Shown: positions 27,449 through 38,730 of the stretch, piece after piece | Numbering within the stretch: the stretch's first letter is position 1 | How the letters are laid out: the number at the start of each line of letters is the position of its first letter | Assembly (NCBI RefSeq): GCF_029194005.1 | Contig: NZ_JARFVA010000006.1 | Span: 173,501 to 237,500, forward strand | Length of the DNA: 64,000 nucleotides | Source of the DNA: Flagellimonas okinawensis | GTDB lineage: Bacteria > Bacteroidota > Bacteroidia > Flavobacteriales > Flavobacteriaceae | Direction of reading: 5' to 3' | Made by a program: the position numbers and the translations under genes | The notes under the pieces: model-generated | What the model saw: only the letters and a program-made list of their open reading frames with translations | Databases searched by the model: none | Told to the model about the DNA's origin: nothing

Positions 27449-28447
27449 ATGGAAGAAAAAGAACCACAAGGAGATGGGTTGCAATTCAACTCTCGAATCG
27501 ACCTGGGCAAGCTACAAAACGCTGTTTCACAAATAAAAGAGGAAATGGGCAAGGTCATTGTTGGCCAACAGGATATGATCGAACTACTGATCATTTCCAT
27601 TTTGGCCAATGGCCATTCATTGATCGAAGGTGTACCCGGTGTTGCAAAAACGGTCACTGCCAAATTATTGGCCAAGACCATGAGCGTGGATTTCAGTCGT
27701 ATCCAGTTTACACCGGACCTTATGCCCAGTGATATTTTGGGCACCTCGATCTTCAACGTCAAAACTTCTGAGTTCCAATTTAAAAAAGGTCCCTTGTTCT
27801 CCAACATTATATTGATCGATGAGATCAACCGGGCACCTGCGAAAACGCAAGCAGCACTTTTTGAGGCTATGGCGGAAAGACAGATTACCATGGACGGCAT
27901 TGAATATGCCATGGAACCACCTTTTTTGGTCTTCGCCACACAAAACCCTATCGAACAGGAAGGCACCTATCGATTGCCCGAAGCGCAACTGGACCGCTTT
28001 TTGTTCAAGATCAATGTGGAGTACCCATCGCTGGAAGAAGAAATCCAAATATTGGAAAGTAAACATCAGCAAAAGAACAAGAACGAAGAGGACATGGTCA
28101 GTGCCTTGCTTTCGGCTGAAGAAATTGCAGTGTACCAGGACACCATTAAGGAAATCATTGTGGAAAAAAACCTCCTTAGGTACATTGCCTCCATTGTGGA
28201 CAATACACGGACCAACGCCAACCTTTATTTAGGTGCTTCACCAAGGGCTTCCATTGCCATTATGGATGCATCAAAAGCATTGGCGGCCATAAACGGGAGG
28301 GATTTTATCACACCCGATGATATTAAGACCATTGCAGCCCCGGTCTTGGGGCACAGGATCATGCTCACCCCTGAACGTGAAATGGAAGGATTGACCGCTG
28401 CACAGGTGGTTAAACAGATCGTTGACGGTATAGAAATTCCAAGATAA
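27449..28447 (+). CDS. MoxR-family AAA+ ATPase
   Basis: The 332-residue ATPase has Walker A GVPGVAKT (61-68), Walker B ILIDE (121-125), the MoxR segment NRAPAKTQAALFEAMAERQ, sensor 1 in FATQNPIEQEGTYRLPEAQLDRF, and an alpha-helical lid with sensor 2 (about 230-330). MoxR ATPases are thought to act as chaperones that assemble or activate partner proteins; in this setting the partner should be the DUF58 protein encoded next. There is no membrane segment. Confidence 0.95.
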   Translation: MEEKEPQGDGLQFNSRIDLGKLQNAVSQIKEEMGKVIVGQQDMIELLIISILANGHSLIEGVPGVAKTVTAKLLAKTMSVDFSRIQFTPDLMPSDILGTSIFNVKTSEFQFKKGPLFSNIILIDEINRAPAKTQAALFEAMAERQITMDGIEYAMEPPFLVFATQNPIEQEGTYRLPEAQLDRFLFKINVEYPSLEEEIQILESKHQQKNKNEEDMVSALLSAEEIAVYQDTIKEIIVEKNLLRYIASIVDNTRTNANLYLGASPRASIAIMDASKALAAINGRDFITPDDIKTIAAPVLGHRIMLTPEREMEGLTAAQVVKQIVDGIEIPR

Positions 28448-28450
28448 AAC

Positions 28451-29785
28451 GTGAAAAGGCTCTTTAGACCCATATATCTGCAAAAGCGATTTTTCATTGC
28501 GCTCACCTTGGTGATCGGAGGCTTTTTGATATCGTATATGGTCCCCAATCTATTCGGGACACTAAAGTTGCTGTTCGTAATTTTACTGTTATTACTTTGT
28601 GTTGACGCCCTGCTTCTCTTTGCCTCCAAGGGAAAGGTAAACGGCCATCGCATGCTGCCGGACAAACTCTCCAATGGCGACGAAAATCCGGTTGAGATCA
28701 AAATAGTCAATGGTTATTTGTTTCCGGTACAAGTATCGGTGATCGATGAGATTCCATTTCAGTTTCAAAAAAGGGACTTCAATATTCGAAGCACCCTTGG
28801 CAGTGGTAAAAGCAAATTGTTTTCCTATCAATTAAGACCGACGCAACGCGGGGTTTATCAATTTGGAACATTGAACATCTTTGCGGTTTCACCCATTGGA
28901 TTTTTGGCAAAAAAATACAGTTTTGAAAATGCCGCGGAGGTCCCTGTTTATCCTTCTTTCCTACAGCTGCAAAAATATGACCTCATTGCTTTCAGCAATC
29001 GTTTGAACCAATATGGTTTAAAAAAAATTAGACGAATCGGCCATACATTGGAGTTTGAACAGATCAAAGATTATGTGCTGGGTGATGATATCCGCAACAT
29101 CAACTGGAAAGCTACGGCCAAACGGGGCCAATTGATGGTGAACCAATATCAGGATGAAAAATCGCAACCCATTTATTCCGTAATAGACAAGGGACGGGTA
29201 ATGAAAATGCCGTTCAATGGTCTCAGTTTATTGGATTACGCCATTAATGCCACCTTGGTCATTAGCAATATTGCCCTTAAAAAACAGGACAAAGCGGGTA
29301 TGTTTTCCTTTAGTGATAAAATCGAGAACAGAGTTGCTGCCGATCGTCGCAGTTCCCAGATGAACCTGATCTTGGAAACCCTGTACAATTTGGACACTAA
29401 CTTTATTGAAAGTGATTTCAGTAGGCTGTATGTCGATGTCAAGCGCAACTTGAACCAAAGGAGTCTATTATTGCTATACACCAACTTTGAAACCATGGAT
29501 GCCCTGCACAGGCAACTCCCCTATCTTGTGGCCATCGCCAAGCAGCATTTATTGGTTGTCATTTTCTTTGAAAACACTGAACTGAATTCATTTGCCATTG
29601 AAAAGGCGGAAACCGTGCAGCAGATTTTTGAACAGACCATTGCCGAAAAATTCATTTACGAAAAGAAGCTTATCGTCAACGAGCTAAGAAAGCATGGCAT
29701 ACAGACTATTTTAACGAAGCCAGAGGAACTGACCATCAATACGATCAACAAATATTTGGAAATTAAGGCAAGGGGGCTTATTTAA
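28451..29785 (+). CDS. DUF58 domain protein, MoxR partner
   Basis: The 444-residue protein begins with a GTG three bases after moxR. Two transmembrane helices lie at the N-terminus (about 15-33 and 38-58). A beta-rich extracytoplasmic or linker section follows, then a cytoplasmic DUF58/VWA-like domain (about 190-440) with the signature GDDIRNINWKATAKRGQLMVNQY. DUF58 proteins almost always pair with MoxR ATPases. It is the last gene of the cluster; no BatA/BatB/BatD genes follow, unlike in many Bacteroidota Bat operons. It overlaps the convergent gene by 8 bp. Confidence 0.92.
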   Translation: MKRLFRPIYLQKRFFIALTLVIGGFLISYMVPNLFGTLKLLFVILLLLLCVDALLLFASKGKVNGHRMLPDKLSNGDENPVEIKIVNGYLFPVQVSVIDEIPFQFQKRDFNIRSTLGSGKSKLFSYQLRPTQRGVYQFGTLNIFAVSPIGFLAKKYSFENAAEVPVYPSFLQLQKYDLIAFSNRLNQYGLKKIRRIGHTLEFEQIKDYVLGDDIRNINWKATAKRGQLMVNQYQDEKSQPIYSVIDKGRVMKMPFNGLSLLDYAINATLVISNIALKKQDKAGMFSFSDKIENRVAADRRSSQMNLILETLYNLDTNFIESDFSRLYVDVKRNLNQRSLLLLYTNFETMDALHRQLPYLVAIAKQHLLVVIFFENTELNSFAIEKAETVQQIFEQTIAEKFIYEKKLIVNELRKHGIQTILTKPEELTINTINKYLEIKARGLI

Positions 29786-30251
29786 CAGTAACCATCTGCT
29801 TGGAAAGTCCCAATGTATTCAAAGAGGGCAGTTTACCGTCCAATACAACAAATTCTGTTCGCGGCTGATAAAAATGTCGTTTCTTTTGGACATCAAGTTT
29901 GGAATAACGCCCACGTAAACGTCTACGATCATCCTTTTTGGCAAATAAATCAATGGTTACCCCTACGGTTACCCCTCCCAAAATCGTCGCAGCGAGATCA
30001 TCGTTGTCCCAACCATTATCGCGCTGTCCAGCATCCACGGTCTCCTTGGCCAGACCAATCAATGTACTTCCTGCTACTGAACCAACAAAAGTCCAGATCC
30101 GGTTACCATCGGAAGCCTGTTTGGCGATTCCTGCTCCAGCTAGGCCAAATAGATTTCCTCCCAGAAAATGGAGTGCTTTGTCCCGCTCCACTTGCCCATG
30201 GCAATGCGAGGCGAGCACAAAAAAGAGTAGTGTGGGGATTAGTGTTCTCAT
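29778..30251 (-). CDS. Exported YfiM/DUF2279-like protein
   Basis: The 157-residue protein has a signal peptide (LLFFVLASHCHGQ, about 19). The next segment RDKALHFLGGNLFGLAGAGIAKQ, then GLAKETVDAGQRDNGWDNDDLAATILGG, resembles YfiM/DUF2279 proteins, which have conserved D-K-x-x-H-F and K-E-x-x-D motifs and hydrophobic Gly-rich helices. The C-terminus is basic (KKDDRRRLRGRY). Function unknown. It is convergent with the DUF58 gene. Confidence 0.7.
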   Translation of the reverse strand: MRTLIPTLLFFVLASHCHGQVERDKALHFLGGNLFGLAGAGIAKQASDGNRIWTFVGSVAGSTLIGLAKETVDAGQRDNGWDNDDLAATILGGVTVGVTIDLFAKKDDRRRLRGRYSKLDVQKKRHFYQPRTEFVVLDGKLPSLNTLGLSKQMVTVK

Positions 30252-30300
30252 TGCGCTGGTTAAATATATTAAAAGTTTCTTAAACTAATCACGCAAAGTA

Positions 30301-31242
30301 CTAATAGTCTTGTATTTCTGCCTTGGCTTCTTGGAATTCCGCCATGATATCCAAAACAATCTCTGCTGCTGGTTTGATCTCATGGATAAGACCGGAAACT
30401 TGACCTATTTCAAGTTCTCCCTCTTCCATGTCACCTTCGAACATCCCTTTTTTGGCCCGTGCCCTCCCCAAAAGTGATATCAACTCTTCTTTGGTGGCGC
30501 CATTGGAATAGGCTTCTTGCACATCCTGGTAGAATTTATTTTTCAGCAACCTTACCGGAGCAAGCTCCTTTAAGGTCAACTGGGTATCACCTTCTTGTGC
30601 ATCCACAACCCTTTTTTTGAACATCTCATGCGAGGATGCTTCTGGAGATGCCACAAATCTACTCCCAACTTGCACACCATCAGCTCCCAAGACCATAGCG
30701 GCCAGCATGGCCCTTCCTGTGGCAATTCCTCCTGCAGCAATCAGTGGTATCTGTATTTTTTCCTTTACAGAAGGAATCAAGACCATCGTGGTGGTTTCAT
30801 CCCTCCCGTTGTGTCCACCTGCTTCAAATCCTTCTGCCACGATAGCATCAACACCTGCCACCTGAGCTTTAAGGGCAAATTTCACACTGCTCACCACATG
30901 TACCACTGTGACTCCCTTGTCTTGAAGAAATTTGGTCCATGTTTTTGGGTTCCCTGCAGAGGTAAACACAATCTTCACTTCATGTTTTAAGATAATATCC
31001 ATCAACTTTTCAATATCGGGATATAACATGGGAACGTTCACACCGAAAGGTTTGTCGGTTGCTTGTTTACATTTGACAATATGTTCTTCCAATATTTCGG
31101 GATACATACTACCTGCTCCCAAAAGTCCCAATCCACCGGCATTGGATACTGCGGAGGCCAAACGCCAGCCACTGGCCCAAACCATTCCGCCTTGTACTAT
31201 GGGATATTTTATTCCAAAAAGTTGTGTGATTTTATTTTGCAT
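30301..31242 (-). CDS. Nitronate monooxygenase family flavoprotein
   Basis: The 313-residue FMN-dependent TIM-barrel protein resembles nitronate monooxygenases and FabK. Markers are YPIVQGGMVWAS (FMN site), GFEAGGHNG with the probable catalytic His, LIAAGGIATGRAM and GADGVQVGSRFVAS (phosphate binding). Whether the true substrate is a nitronate (for example propionate-3-nitronate detoxification) or an enoyl-ACP cannot be settled here. It lies 53 bp downstream of mnmA on the same strand and is probably co-transcribed. Confidence 0.88.
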   Translation of the reverse strand: MQNKITQLFGIKYPIVQGGMVWASGWRLASAVSNAGGLGLLGAGSMYPEILEEHIVKCKQATDKPFGVNVPMLYPDIEKLMDIILKHEVKIVFTSAGNPKTWTKFLQDKGVTVVHVVSSVKFALKAQVAGVDAIVAEGFEAGGHNGRDETTTMVLIPSVKEKIQIPLIAAGGIATGRAMLAAMVLGADGVQVGSRFVASPEASSHEMFKKRVVDAQEGDTQLTLKELAPVRLLKNKFYQDVQEAYSNGATKEELISLLGRARAKKGMFEGDMEEGELEIGQVSGLIHEIKPAAEIVLDIMAEFQEAKAEIQDY

Positions 31243-31295
31243 GAAAATAGTCTTCAGGTTATGGACAAAATAAAGAAAATAAAACAGCTTTCCGA

Positions 31296-32486
31296 TTATG
31301 AAATAACTCCTGAACCGATCAATTCTTCATTATGGTACCAAGCGGCAAATTGTCCCTCCGTTATAGCAGATTGTTTCTCCTTAAAATCTACGAAGAGTCC
31401 ATTTTCGACCTTATAGAGGGTAGCGGGTTGAAGCGGTTGACGATACCTGATTCGTGCCATGACCTCCATACTCCCATCTACCTTGAGGGCCAGATCGGGA
31501 CGTACCCAATGCAGTTCATCGTCTTTAATGAACAAGGTATTGCGTAAAAGTCCGGGATGCGATTTCCCTTGACCTGTATAAATAATGTTCTTTTCCACAT
31601 CGGTATCGATTACGAACAGGGGTTCCTTTGTTCCTCCAACATTCAATCCTTTCCGTTGTCCAATGGTGAAGTAATGTGCCCCTTGATGTTCGCCTACCAC
31701 CTTTCCATCCGTTTCACTGTACACCGGTTTTTCAGCTTGGAAAACTAATTTGTCCCTGTCGCTCTCAAATTTTGGAACTGGTACAGAAAACTGCGCCGCG
31801 TCGCTCGGGACCTCCACGATAACACCCTTTTTGGGCTTTAACTTCTGCTGCAGAAATTCGGGCAAGTGTACTTTACCGACAAAGCAAAGTCCTTGGGAAT
31901 CCTTTTTATCCGCAGTTATCAGATTATGTTCGGCCGCAATTTTGCGAACCTCTGGCTTTAATAGTTCACCAATGGGAAATAAGGTCTTGGACAACTGCTC
32001 TTGAGAGAGTTGGCAAAGAAAATAGGACTGATCTTTATTGGGGTCCGCTCCGGATAATAATTGATAGGTTTCCGTGCCATCTTCGTTTTGAATGGTCCCC
32101 TTTCTGCAGTAGTGGCCCGTTGCCACATAATCCGCACCCAATTGCAGGGCAATTTTCATGAACACATCGAACTTGATCTCGCGGTTGCACAATACATCGG
32201 GATTCGGTGTTCTCCCCCGTTCATATTCATTGAACATATAATCCACGATTCGTTCCTTGTACTCGGCACTCAGATCTACCGTTTGAAAAGGTATGCCCAG
32301 TTTTTCTGCGACTATCAGGGCATCATTACTATCCTCCAACCATGGGCACTCTTCTGAAATGGTCACTGAATCATCGTGCCAGTTCTTCATGAACAGACCA
32401 ATAACATCATATCCTTGCTCTTTGAGCAAATATGCAGCCACGCTTGAATCAACGCCTCCAGAAAGTCCAACAACAACCTTTTTCAT
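31296..32486 (-). CDS. mnmA: tRNA-specific 2-thiouridylase MnmA
   Basis: Inserts sulfur at uridine 34 of tRNA for Lys, Glu and Gln. The 396-residue protein has the PP-loop SGGVDSS (9-15), the first catalytic cysteine Cys100 ([12 protein letters not shown]) and the second Cys201 ([11 protein letters not shown]), as in E. coli MnmA. The C-terminal part binds tRNA. A TATTTTTG -7 box lies 20 bases upstream of the ATG. Confidence 0.96.
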   Translation of the reverse strand: MKKVVVGLSGGVDSSVAAYLLKEQGYDVIGLFMKNWHDDSVTISEECPWLEDSNDALIVAEKLGIPFQTVDLSAEYKERIVDYMFNEYERGRTPNPDVLCNREIKFDVFMKIALQLGADYVATGHYCRKGTIQNEDGTETYQLLSGADPNKDQSYFLCQLSQEQLSKTLFPIGELLKPEVRKIAAEHNLITADKKDSQGLCFVGKVHLPEFLQQKLKPKKGVIVEVPSDAAQFSVPVPKFESDRDKLVFQAEKPVYSETDGKVVGEHQGAHYFTIGQRKGLNVGGTKEPLFVIDTDVEKNIIYTGQGKSHPGLLRNTLFIKDDELHWVRPDLALKVDGSMEVMARIRYRQPLQPATLYKVENGLFVDFKEKQSAITEGQFAAWYHNEELIGSGVIS

Positions 32487-32505
32487 TGCAATGCATTAAG
32501 GGTAC

Positions 32506-32513
32506 AAAAATAC
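32506..32513 (-). promoter_or_regulatory. Possible -7 box of mnmA
   Basis: The minus strand reads TATTTTTG. The predicted leader is about 16 bases. No TTG is seen at the -33 distance. Confidence 0.4.
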
Positions 32514-32688
32514 GAATTGACCTGTATTTAAAATGATAAATATCTCATAAAGGAAAAGTGGATGGATTATCCGCTCCATGATCACCATTTTTTAATTTTG
32601 TTAAAGTTTTATTGAAATATGTTAAACATTATTGTTTTTATTTTGTTTAATAATAGTTTTAAATAGTTAAACAAATATCTATCATCAA

Positions 32689-34554
32689 ATGAAAGCTTTA
32701 AAACATTTTACCCGACTGACTTTACTTCTTTTTGTATTTGGTCTAACGTCTTGTTCAGATGACGACGATGGAACCCCACCGCCAGAACAAACGGTGACCA
32801 TCGTGGATGCTGCCCAAGCAACTGCCGAATTGAGCACCTTGGTAAGCGCATTGCAAAAAGCGGACGAAAGTCCCAACAACGACTTGGTGGCCACATTGGA
32901 TGGCGAAGGTTCCTTCACTGTGTTTGCTCCCACCAACCAAGCGTTCAACGACCTTTTGGCCCAATTGGATGGATTTGATTCCTTGGACGACTTTAGTTCC
33001 CAACAACTACAAGACCTCTTGGCCGTTATCCTGACCTATCATGTGGTGGGTGAAGCTGCCCTTTCCTCCGATTTAAGTAACGGAATGAGCTTGACGACGG
33101 TGCAAGGTTCCACTTTGCAAGTCTCCACAGAGGGGGGCGTATTTATCCAAGATGCCACGGATGTACCTGCTGAAGTAACCTCAGCGGACATTGAAGTTTC
33201 CAACGGAGTCGTTCATATTATAGATAAAGTTTTATTGCCGCAAGCTATATTGGACGAATTGGCGGACATAATTCTTGTACCTATAACAGATTTGGCCATT
33301 GGTAACGAAAACCTAGAAAATTTGGTCGCTGCGTTAACGGCTGCCAACGGAGACTTACCCACCGTACTTAGGGGAAATGGACCATTTACAGTTTTGGCCC
33401 CCACCGATGAAGCCTTTGAAACCTTCCTTGACGGTGCAGCATTGACCGATGTTCCTGTTGACGTATTAACCAATGTGCTGCTAAACCACGTGATCAGTGG
33501 TGAGGTGACTTCCGAGGATTTGACCGGACTTGGTTCCGGATATACCAGTACTTTGGCTACAGGTGCCGGTGACCAAAATGTAAGCCTGTTTTTCAATACC
33601 TCTGACGGAGTAACGTTCAACGGTGTTTCATCGGTAGTTACACCAGATGTAAAAGCCTTGAACGGTATTGTACACGTTGTAGACGCGGTAATCGATATTC
33701 CCAACATAGTTGACCATGCGGTTGCCAATCCTGGACTTTCTTCTTTGGTTGGTGCATTGACCGATGGGGGAAATACAACATTTACCGACCTGCTCTCCAA
33801 CGAAGAGGAACTTTTTACGGTGTTCGCTCCAGGTAATGATGCCTTTAGTGCGTTTACCAACCCAAATACCAATGATTTAAATGACATCCTGTCCAACCAC
33901 GTTGTTGTTGGAGCGGCAGCGTTCTCATCAGATTTGACGAATTCCTATGTGAACACGGCAGCTGAATATGCCGCGGATGAAAACCTAAGTCTATATATCA
34001 ATACAGATGATGGTGTTACCTTAAATGGAACCAGTAGTGTAGTTATGGCTGACATTGTTGCGAGTAACGGGGTCATCCATACCGTAGATGCTGTAATCGA
34101 CCTACCCACCGTGGTAACATTTGCTGCTGCCGACCCAAATTTTTCAACATTGGTACAAGCCTTGACTGAACTGACCCCAAGTACGGATTTTGTCAGTGTG
34201 CTTTCGGCACAAGATGGGGCAGGAAGCGATCCGTTCACCGTATTCGCTCCTACCAATGCTGCATTTGATGCCTTGGCCAGTATTCCAGCAGAAGCCGACT
34301 TGATTCCAATACTACAGCACCACGTGGTTGCAGGAGCAAACGTACGTTCCGGCGACCTAAGTGATGGGGCCACAGCAACCACTTTGGAAGGGGACATGAT
34401 TACCATCAACCTACCTGGAACAGGCGATAACATTGCCGATATTACGGATGGGGCAGGAAATACAGGCATCGGGATAGATGCTGTAGATGTTCAAGCGATC
34501 AACGGAGTTATCCATGTAGTGGACACCGTACTGATACCGGACACAACAAACTAA
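32689..34554 (+). CDS. Fasciclin-domain lipoprotein with four FAS1 repeats
   Basis: The 621-residue protein has a lipoprotein signal (LFVFGLTSC, Cys23) and a short acidic linker (SDDDDGTPPPEQ). Four FAS1 domains follow at about 38-182, 190-335, 338-470 and 474-616. Each holds the FTVFAPTNQAF-type motif and ends in an NGVVHIID-type motif. FAS1 proteins mediate cell-surface adhesion or carbohydrate and protein binding. It should be anchored at the cell surface or outer membrane. The promoter region upstream is very AT-rich; a strong terminator follows. Confidence 0.93.
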   Translation: MKALKHFTRLTLLLFVFGLTSCSDDDDGTPPPEQTVTIVDAAQATAELSTLVSALQKADESPNNDLVATLDGEGSFTVFAPTNQAFNDLLAQLDGFDSLDDFSSQQLQDLLAVILTYHVVGEAALSSDLSNGMSLTTVQGSTLQVSTEGGVFIQDATDVPAEVTSADIEVSNGVVHIIDKVLLPQAILDELADIILVPITDLAIGNENLENLVAALTAANGDLPTVLRGNGPFTVLAPTDEAFETFLDGAALTDVPVDVLTNVLLNHVISGEVTSEDLTGLGSGYTSTLATGAGDQNVSLFFNTSDGVTFNGVSSVVTPDVKALNGIVHVVDAVIDIPNIVDHAVANPGLSSLVGALTDGGNTTFTDLLSNEEELFTVFAPGNDAFSAFTNPNTNDLNDILSNHVVVGAAAFSSDLTNSYVNTAAEYAADENLSLYINTDDGVTLNGTSSVVMADIVASNGVIHTVDAVIDLPTVVTFAAADPNFSTLVQALTELTPSTDFVSVLSAQDGAGSDPFTVFAPTNAAFDALASIPAEADLIPILQHHVVAGANVRSGDLSDGATATTLEGDMITINLPGTGDNIADITDGAGNTGIGIDAVDVQAINGVIHVVDTVLIPDTTN

Positions 34555-34580
34555 CTCGTTTTTGATTATATCTTTACTGT

Positions 34581-34615
34581 AAAAGCCCCCTCAATTTAGT
34601 TTGAGGGGGCTTTTT
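34581..34615 (+). terminator. Rho-independent terminator of the fasciclin gene
   Basis: Arms 34581-34594 and 34601-34614 pair perfectly over 14 bp (AAAAGCCCCCTCAA with its complement) around a six-base loop. It ends in T and lies 26 bp after the stop. Confidence 0.85.
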
Positions 34616-34764
34616 ATCGATATGGGATTACCGTTCATCGATGACACATCAATAACCGATTATTTACCCACAGAAAGTATGGCTTTGACAACTTTAAATT
34701 TGTTTACTGTACGTTATGCTGCATCTTTGGAGTCCCAAATCTTTCCAAACTAAACCTGTAAATG

Positions 34765-34800
34765 AAAACTCCCCCAAGGCAATCTTGAGGGAGTTTTTTA
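34765..34800. terminator. Bidirectional terminator downstream of yidC
   Basis: Arms 34765-34778 and 34784-34797 form a 14-bp stem with one mismatch, flanked by A on one side and T on the other. It can stop minus-strand transcription from yidC (stop at 34825) as well as plus-strand read-through from the fasciclin gene. Confidence 0.75.
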
Positions 34801-34824
34801 TTTTAACCAAAAAGTAAGAAGGGA

Positions 34825-36693
34825 CTATCTTTTTCCAGACTTCTTTTGCTCCTCGGCCTGTTCCATCATTTCGCGCATCTTACGCTGGAACTTGTTCTCT
34901 TTTTTGGGCTTTTTCTTGTTCTCCTGAATCTGGGCATGGATTTTATCCTCATCCAAGATATAGTTCTTAATGGCCAACATAATAAATATGGTGATCAAGT
35001 TGGATATAAAGTAATACAAACTCAAACCACTTGCATAGTTGTTAAAGAAGAACAACATCATGATCGGTGATAGGTACATGATGAACTTCATATTGGGCAT
35101 ACCTGGTTGTTGCTGCATCTGCATGCTCTGTCCTGTGGTCATCTGCATATAAAAGAAAATAGCAACAGATGCCAAAATAGGGAACAAGGACACGTGGTCA
35201 CCATAAAATGGTATGGTAAACGGCAACTCGAATATGGTATCGTAGGAAGATAGGTCCTCTGCCCATAAGAATGACTTTTGGCGCAGTGCAAAAGATGTCG
35301 GGAAAAACATGAAAAGCGCATAGAAAATGGGCAATTGCAACAATGCGGGCACACAACCACTCATGGGGCTTACCCCGGCCTTGTTGTAGACCTTCATGGT
35401 TTCCTGTTGCTTTTTCATGGCATTGTCCTTGTACTTTTCGTTGATTTCCGAAATCTCAGGTTTCAACACCTTCATCTTGGCCTGTGACAGATAAGACTTA
35501 TAGGTTACCGGCGAAAGTGCCAATCGTACCAAAATAGTCATGATTATAATTGCGATCCCGTAAGGCAGGAACGAACTTAAAAACGTATAGAACGGTGTAA
35601 AGACGTATCTGTTGATCCAACCAAAGATTCCCCATCCAAAGGGTATGGACTCCACCAAACCAAGATCCGTGTAATCGTCGAGTACCTTTACATCCGTAGG
35701 TCCGTAATACCAGTGCATGTTTTGGGAAAGCTCACCACCTTGGAACTCCAAAGGAGCCTTTGTGGTATAGGCTTTTGTAAATCCAAGCTCCTTACTTTCC
35801 TCTTCAACAAGATTGGTTGAAGTGAGATCGGCAGTTTTAAAATGGTCGTCCGTTGCCAATATGGAACTAAAAAAGTGCTGTCGATAGGACAACCACTTGA
35901 CATCTACTTCGGTTTCCTCATCAAAATCACTGCTCTCTGAAAGTTTGCTGATATTTCCATCATCATGGTTATAGGTCAAACGGGTATATCTGTTTTCATA
36001 CATCACACTTTTATCGTGTCGGATCCCTTTGAGGTCCCATTCCAAGGTAACAGGTTTACTCGTATTGAAGACACCGTTCAAACCTTGTGAGCGGACCGTA
36101 AAATCCACCAAATATTCATCCGGCTTCATTTCGTAACGATACTCCAAGAACTGGTTGTTGGCCACTTTGGCCTTCATGGAAAGCACCTTGTTGTCACCAC
36201 TTTGGGTCAACGAAGGCTCAAAATAAAGATCCGCAGTACTCAACACCCTATTATCGGTAGTTGTAAAGTTCAGCGCAAAATTGGCATTGCCATCCTTTAC
36301 CAAATAAACGGGAACGGAATCATGGGTCACAAAGTTTTTCAGTTCCGCCTCTACGATCTGCCCTCCCTTATTGGACACTTCCAAGCTAAGCACTTCGTTT
36401 TCCAGCACAGTGGTCCCTTCGGCCGTCTGTGTAAAACCAAAGGCTCCCACCGTTCCTTTATATTGGGCCACGGCAGTGGAATCGTTAAGGTCTATGATTG
36501 TGGATTCCTTTACGGGTGCAGTTTTGGCCTCTTCTTCCACTTTTGCCTCCTCGGCCTCGACCCTGGCCTGTTCTGCTTTTTGAGCTTCCAACTCTTCTGG
36601 CGTTGGCTGATTTTGGTAAAACATAAAAATCAGTATTCCAAAAATCAGTACAAATCCAATAATGGATTTAATATCCAGCTTCTTTTCTTCCAT
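34825..36693 (-). CDS. yidC: Membrane protein insertase YidC
   Basis: Inserts and folds inner-membrane proteins, alone or with SecYEG. The 622-residue protein has an N-terminal helix (about 8-24) and a coiled-coil-like Glu/Lys/Ala-rich stretch (about 30-65). The large periplasmic beta domain (about 70-350) is followed by the conserved C-terminal insertase core of five helices (about 365-590), including NEKYKDNAMKKQQETMKVY and GCVPALLQLPIFYALF. The basic C-terminal tail fits ribosome contact. It is downstream of pyrG, 91 bp away, and has its own predicted promoter. Confidence 0.96.
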   Translation of the reverse strand: MEEKKLDIKSIIGFVLIFGILIFMFYQNQPTPEELEAQKAEQARVEAEEAKVEEEAKTAPVKESTIIDLNDSTAVAQYKGTVGAFGFTQTAEGTTVLENEVLSLEVSNKGGQIVEAELKNFVTHDSVPVYLVKDGNANFALNFTTTDNRVLSTADLYFEPSLTQSGDNKVLSMKAKVANNQFLEYRYEMKPDEYLVDFTVRSQGLNGVFNTSKPVTLEWDLKGIRHDKSVMYENRYTRLTYNHDDGNISKLSESSDFDEETEVDVKWLSYRQHFFSSILATDDHFKTADLTSTNLVEEESKELGFTKAYTTKAPLEFQGGELSQNMHWYYGPTDVKVLDDYTDLGLVESIPFGWGIFGWINRYVFTPFYTFLSSFLPYGIAIIIMTILVRLALSPVTYKSYLSQAKMKVLKPEISEINEKYKDNAMKKQQETMKVYNKAGVSPMSGCVPALLQLPIFYALFMFFPTSFALRQKSFLWAEDLSSYDTIFELPFTIPFYGDHVSLFPILASVAIFFYMQMTTGQSMQMQQQPGMPNMKFIMYLSPIMMLFFFNNYASGLSLYYFISNLITIFIMLAIKNYILDEDKIHAQIQENKKKPKKENKFQRKMREMMEQAEEQKKSGKR

Positions 36694-36736
36694 GAATTGT
36701 ATTTAGTAGAACTATTTAATGTGGTATTCCAGGGAG

Positions 36737-36770
36737 CAAATATATGCCCAAAACCACGTTTTATGCCAAA
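36737..36770 (-). promoter_or_regulatory. Predicted promoter of yidC
   Basis: On the minus strand TTTG (36770-36767) is followed after 22 bases by TATATTTG (36744-36737), matching both the -33 and -7 elements of Bacteroidota. The predicted leader is about 40 bases. Confidence 0.55.
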
Positions 36771-36784
36771 CTGGCATTGTTTTG

Positions 36785-38687
<1,903 letters not shown>

Positions 38688-38730
38688 ATCTAGGCCTAAA
38701 ATACTATCTTTCCAATAACAAATCCACACA

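Noticed and set aside
34618..34764. Stretch between two terminators, checked for a small RNA or ORF
   Set aside because: No promoter motif, no ORF and no clear stem beyond the flanking terminators; I see nothing to support a gene.
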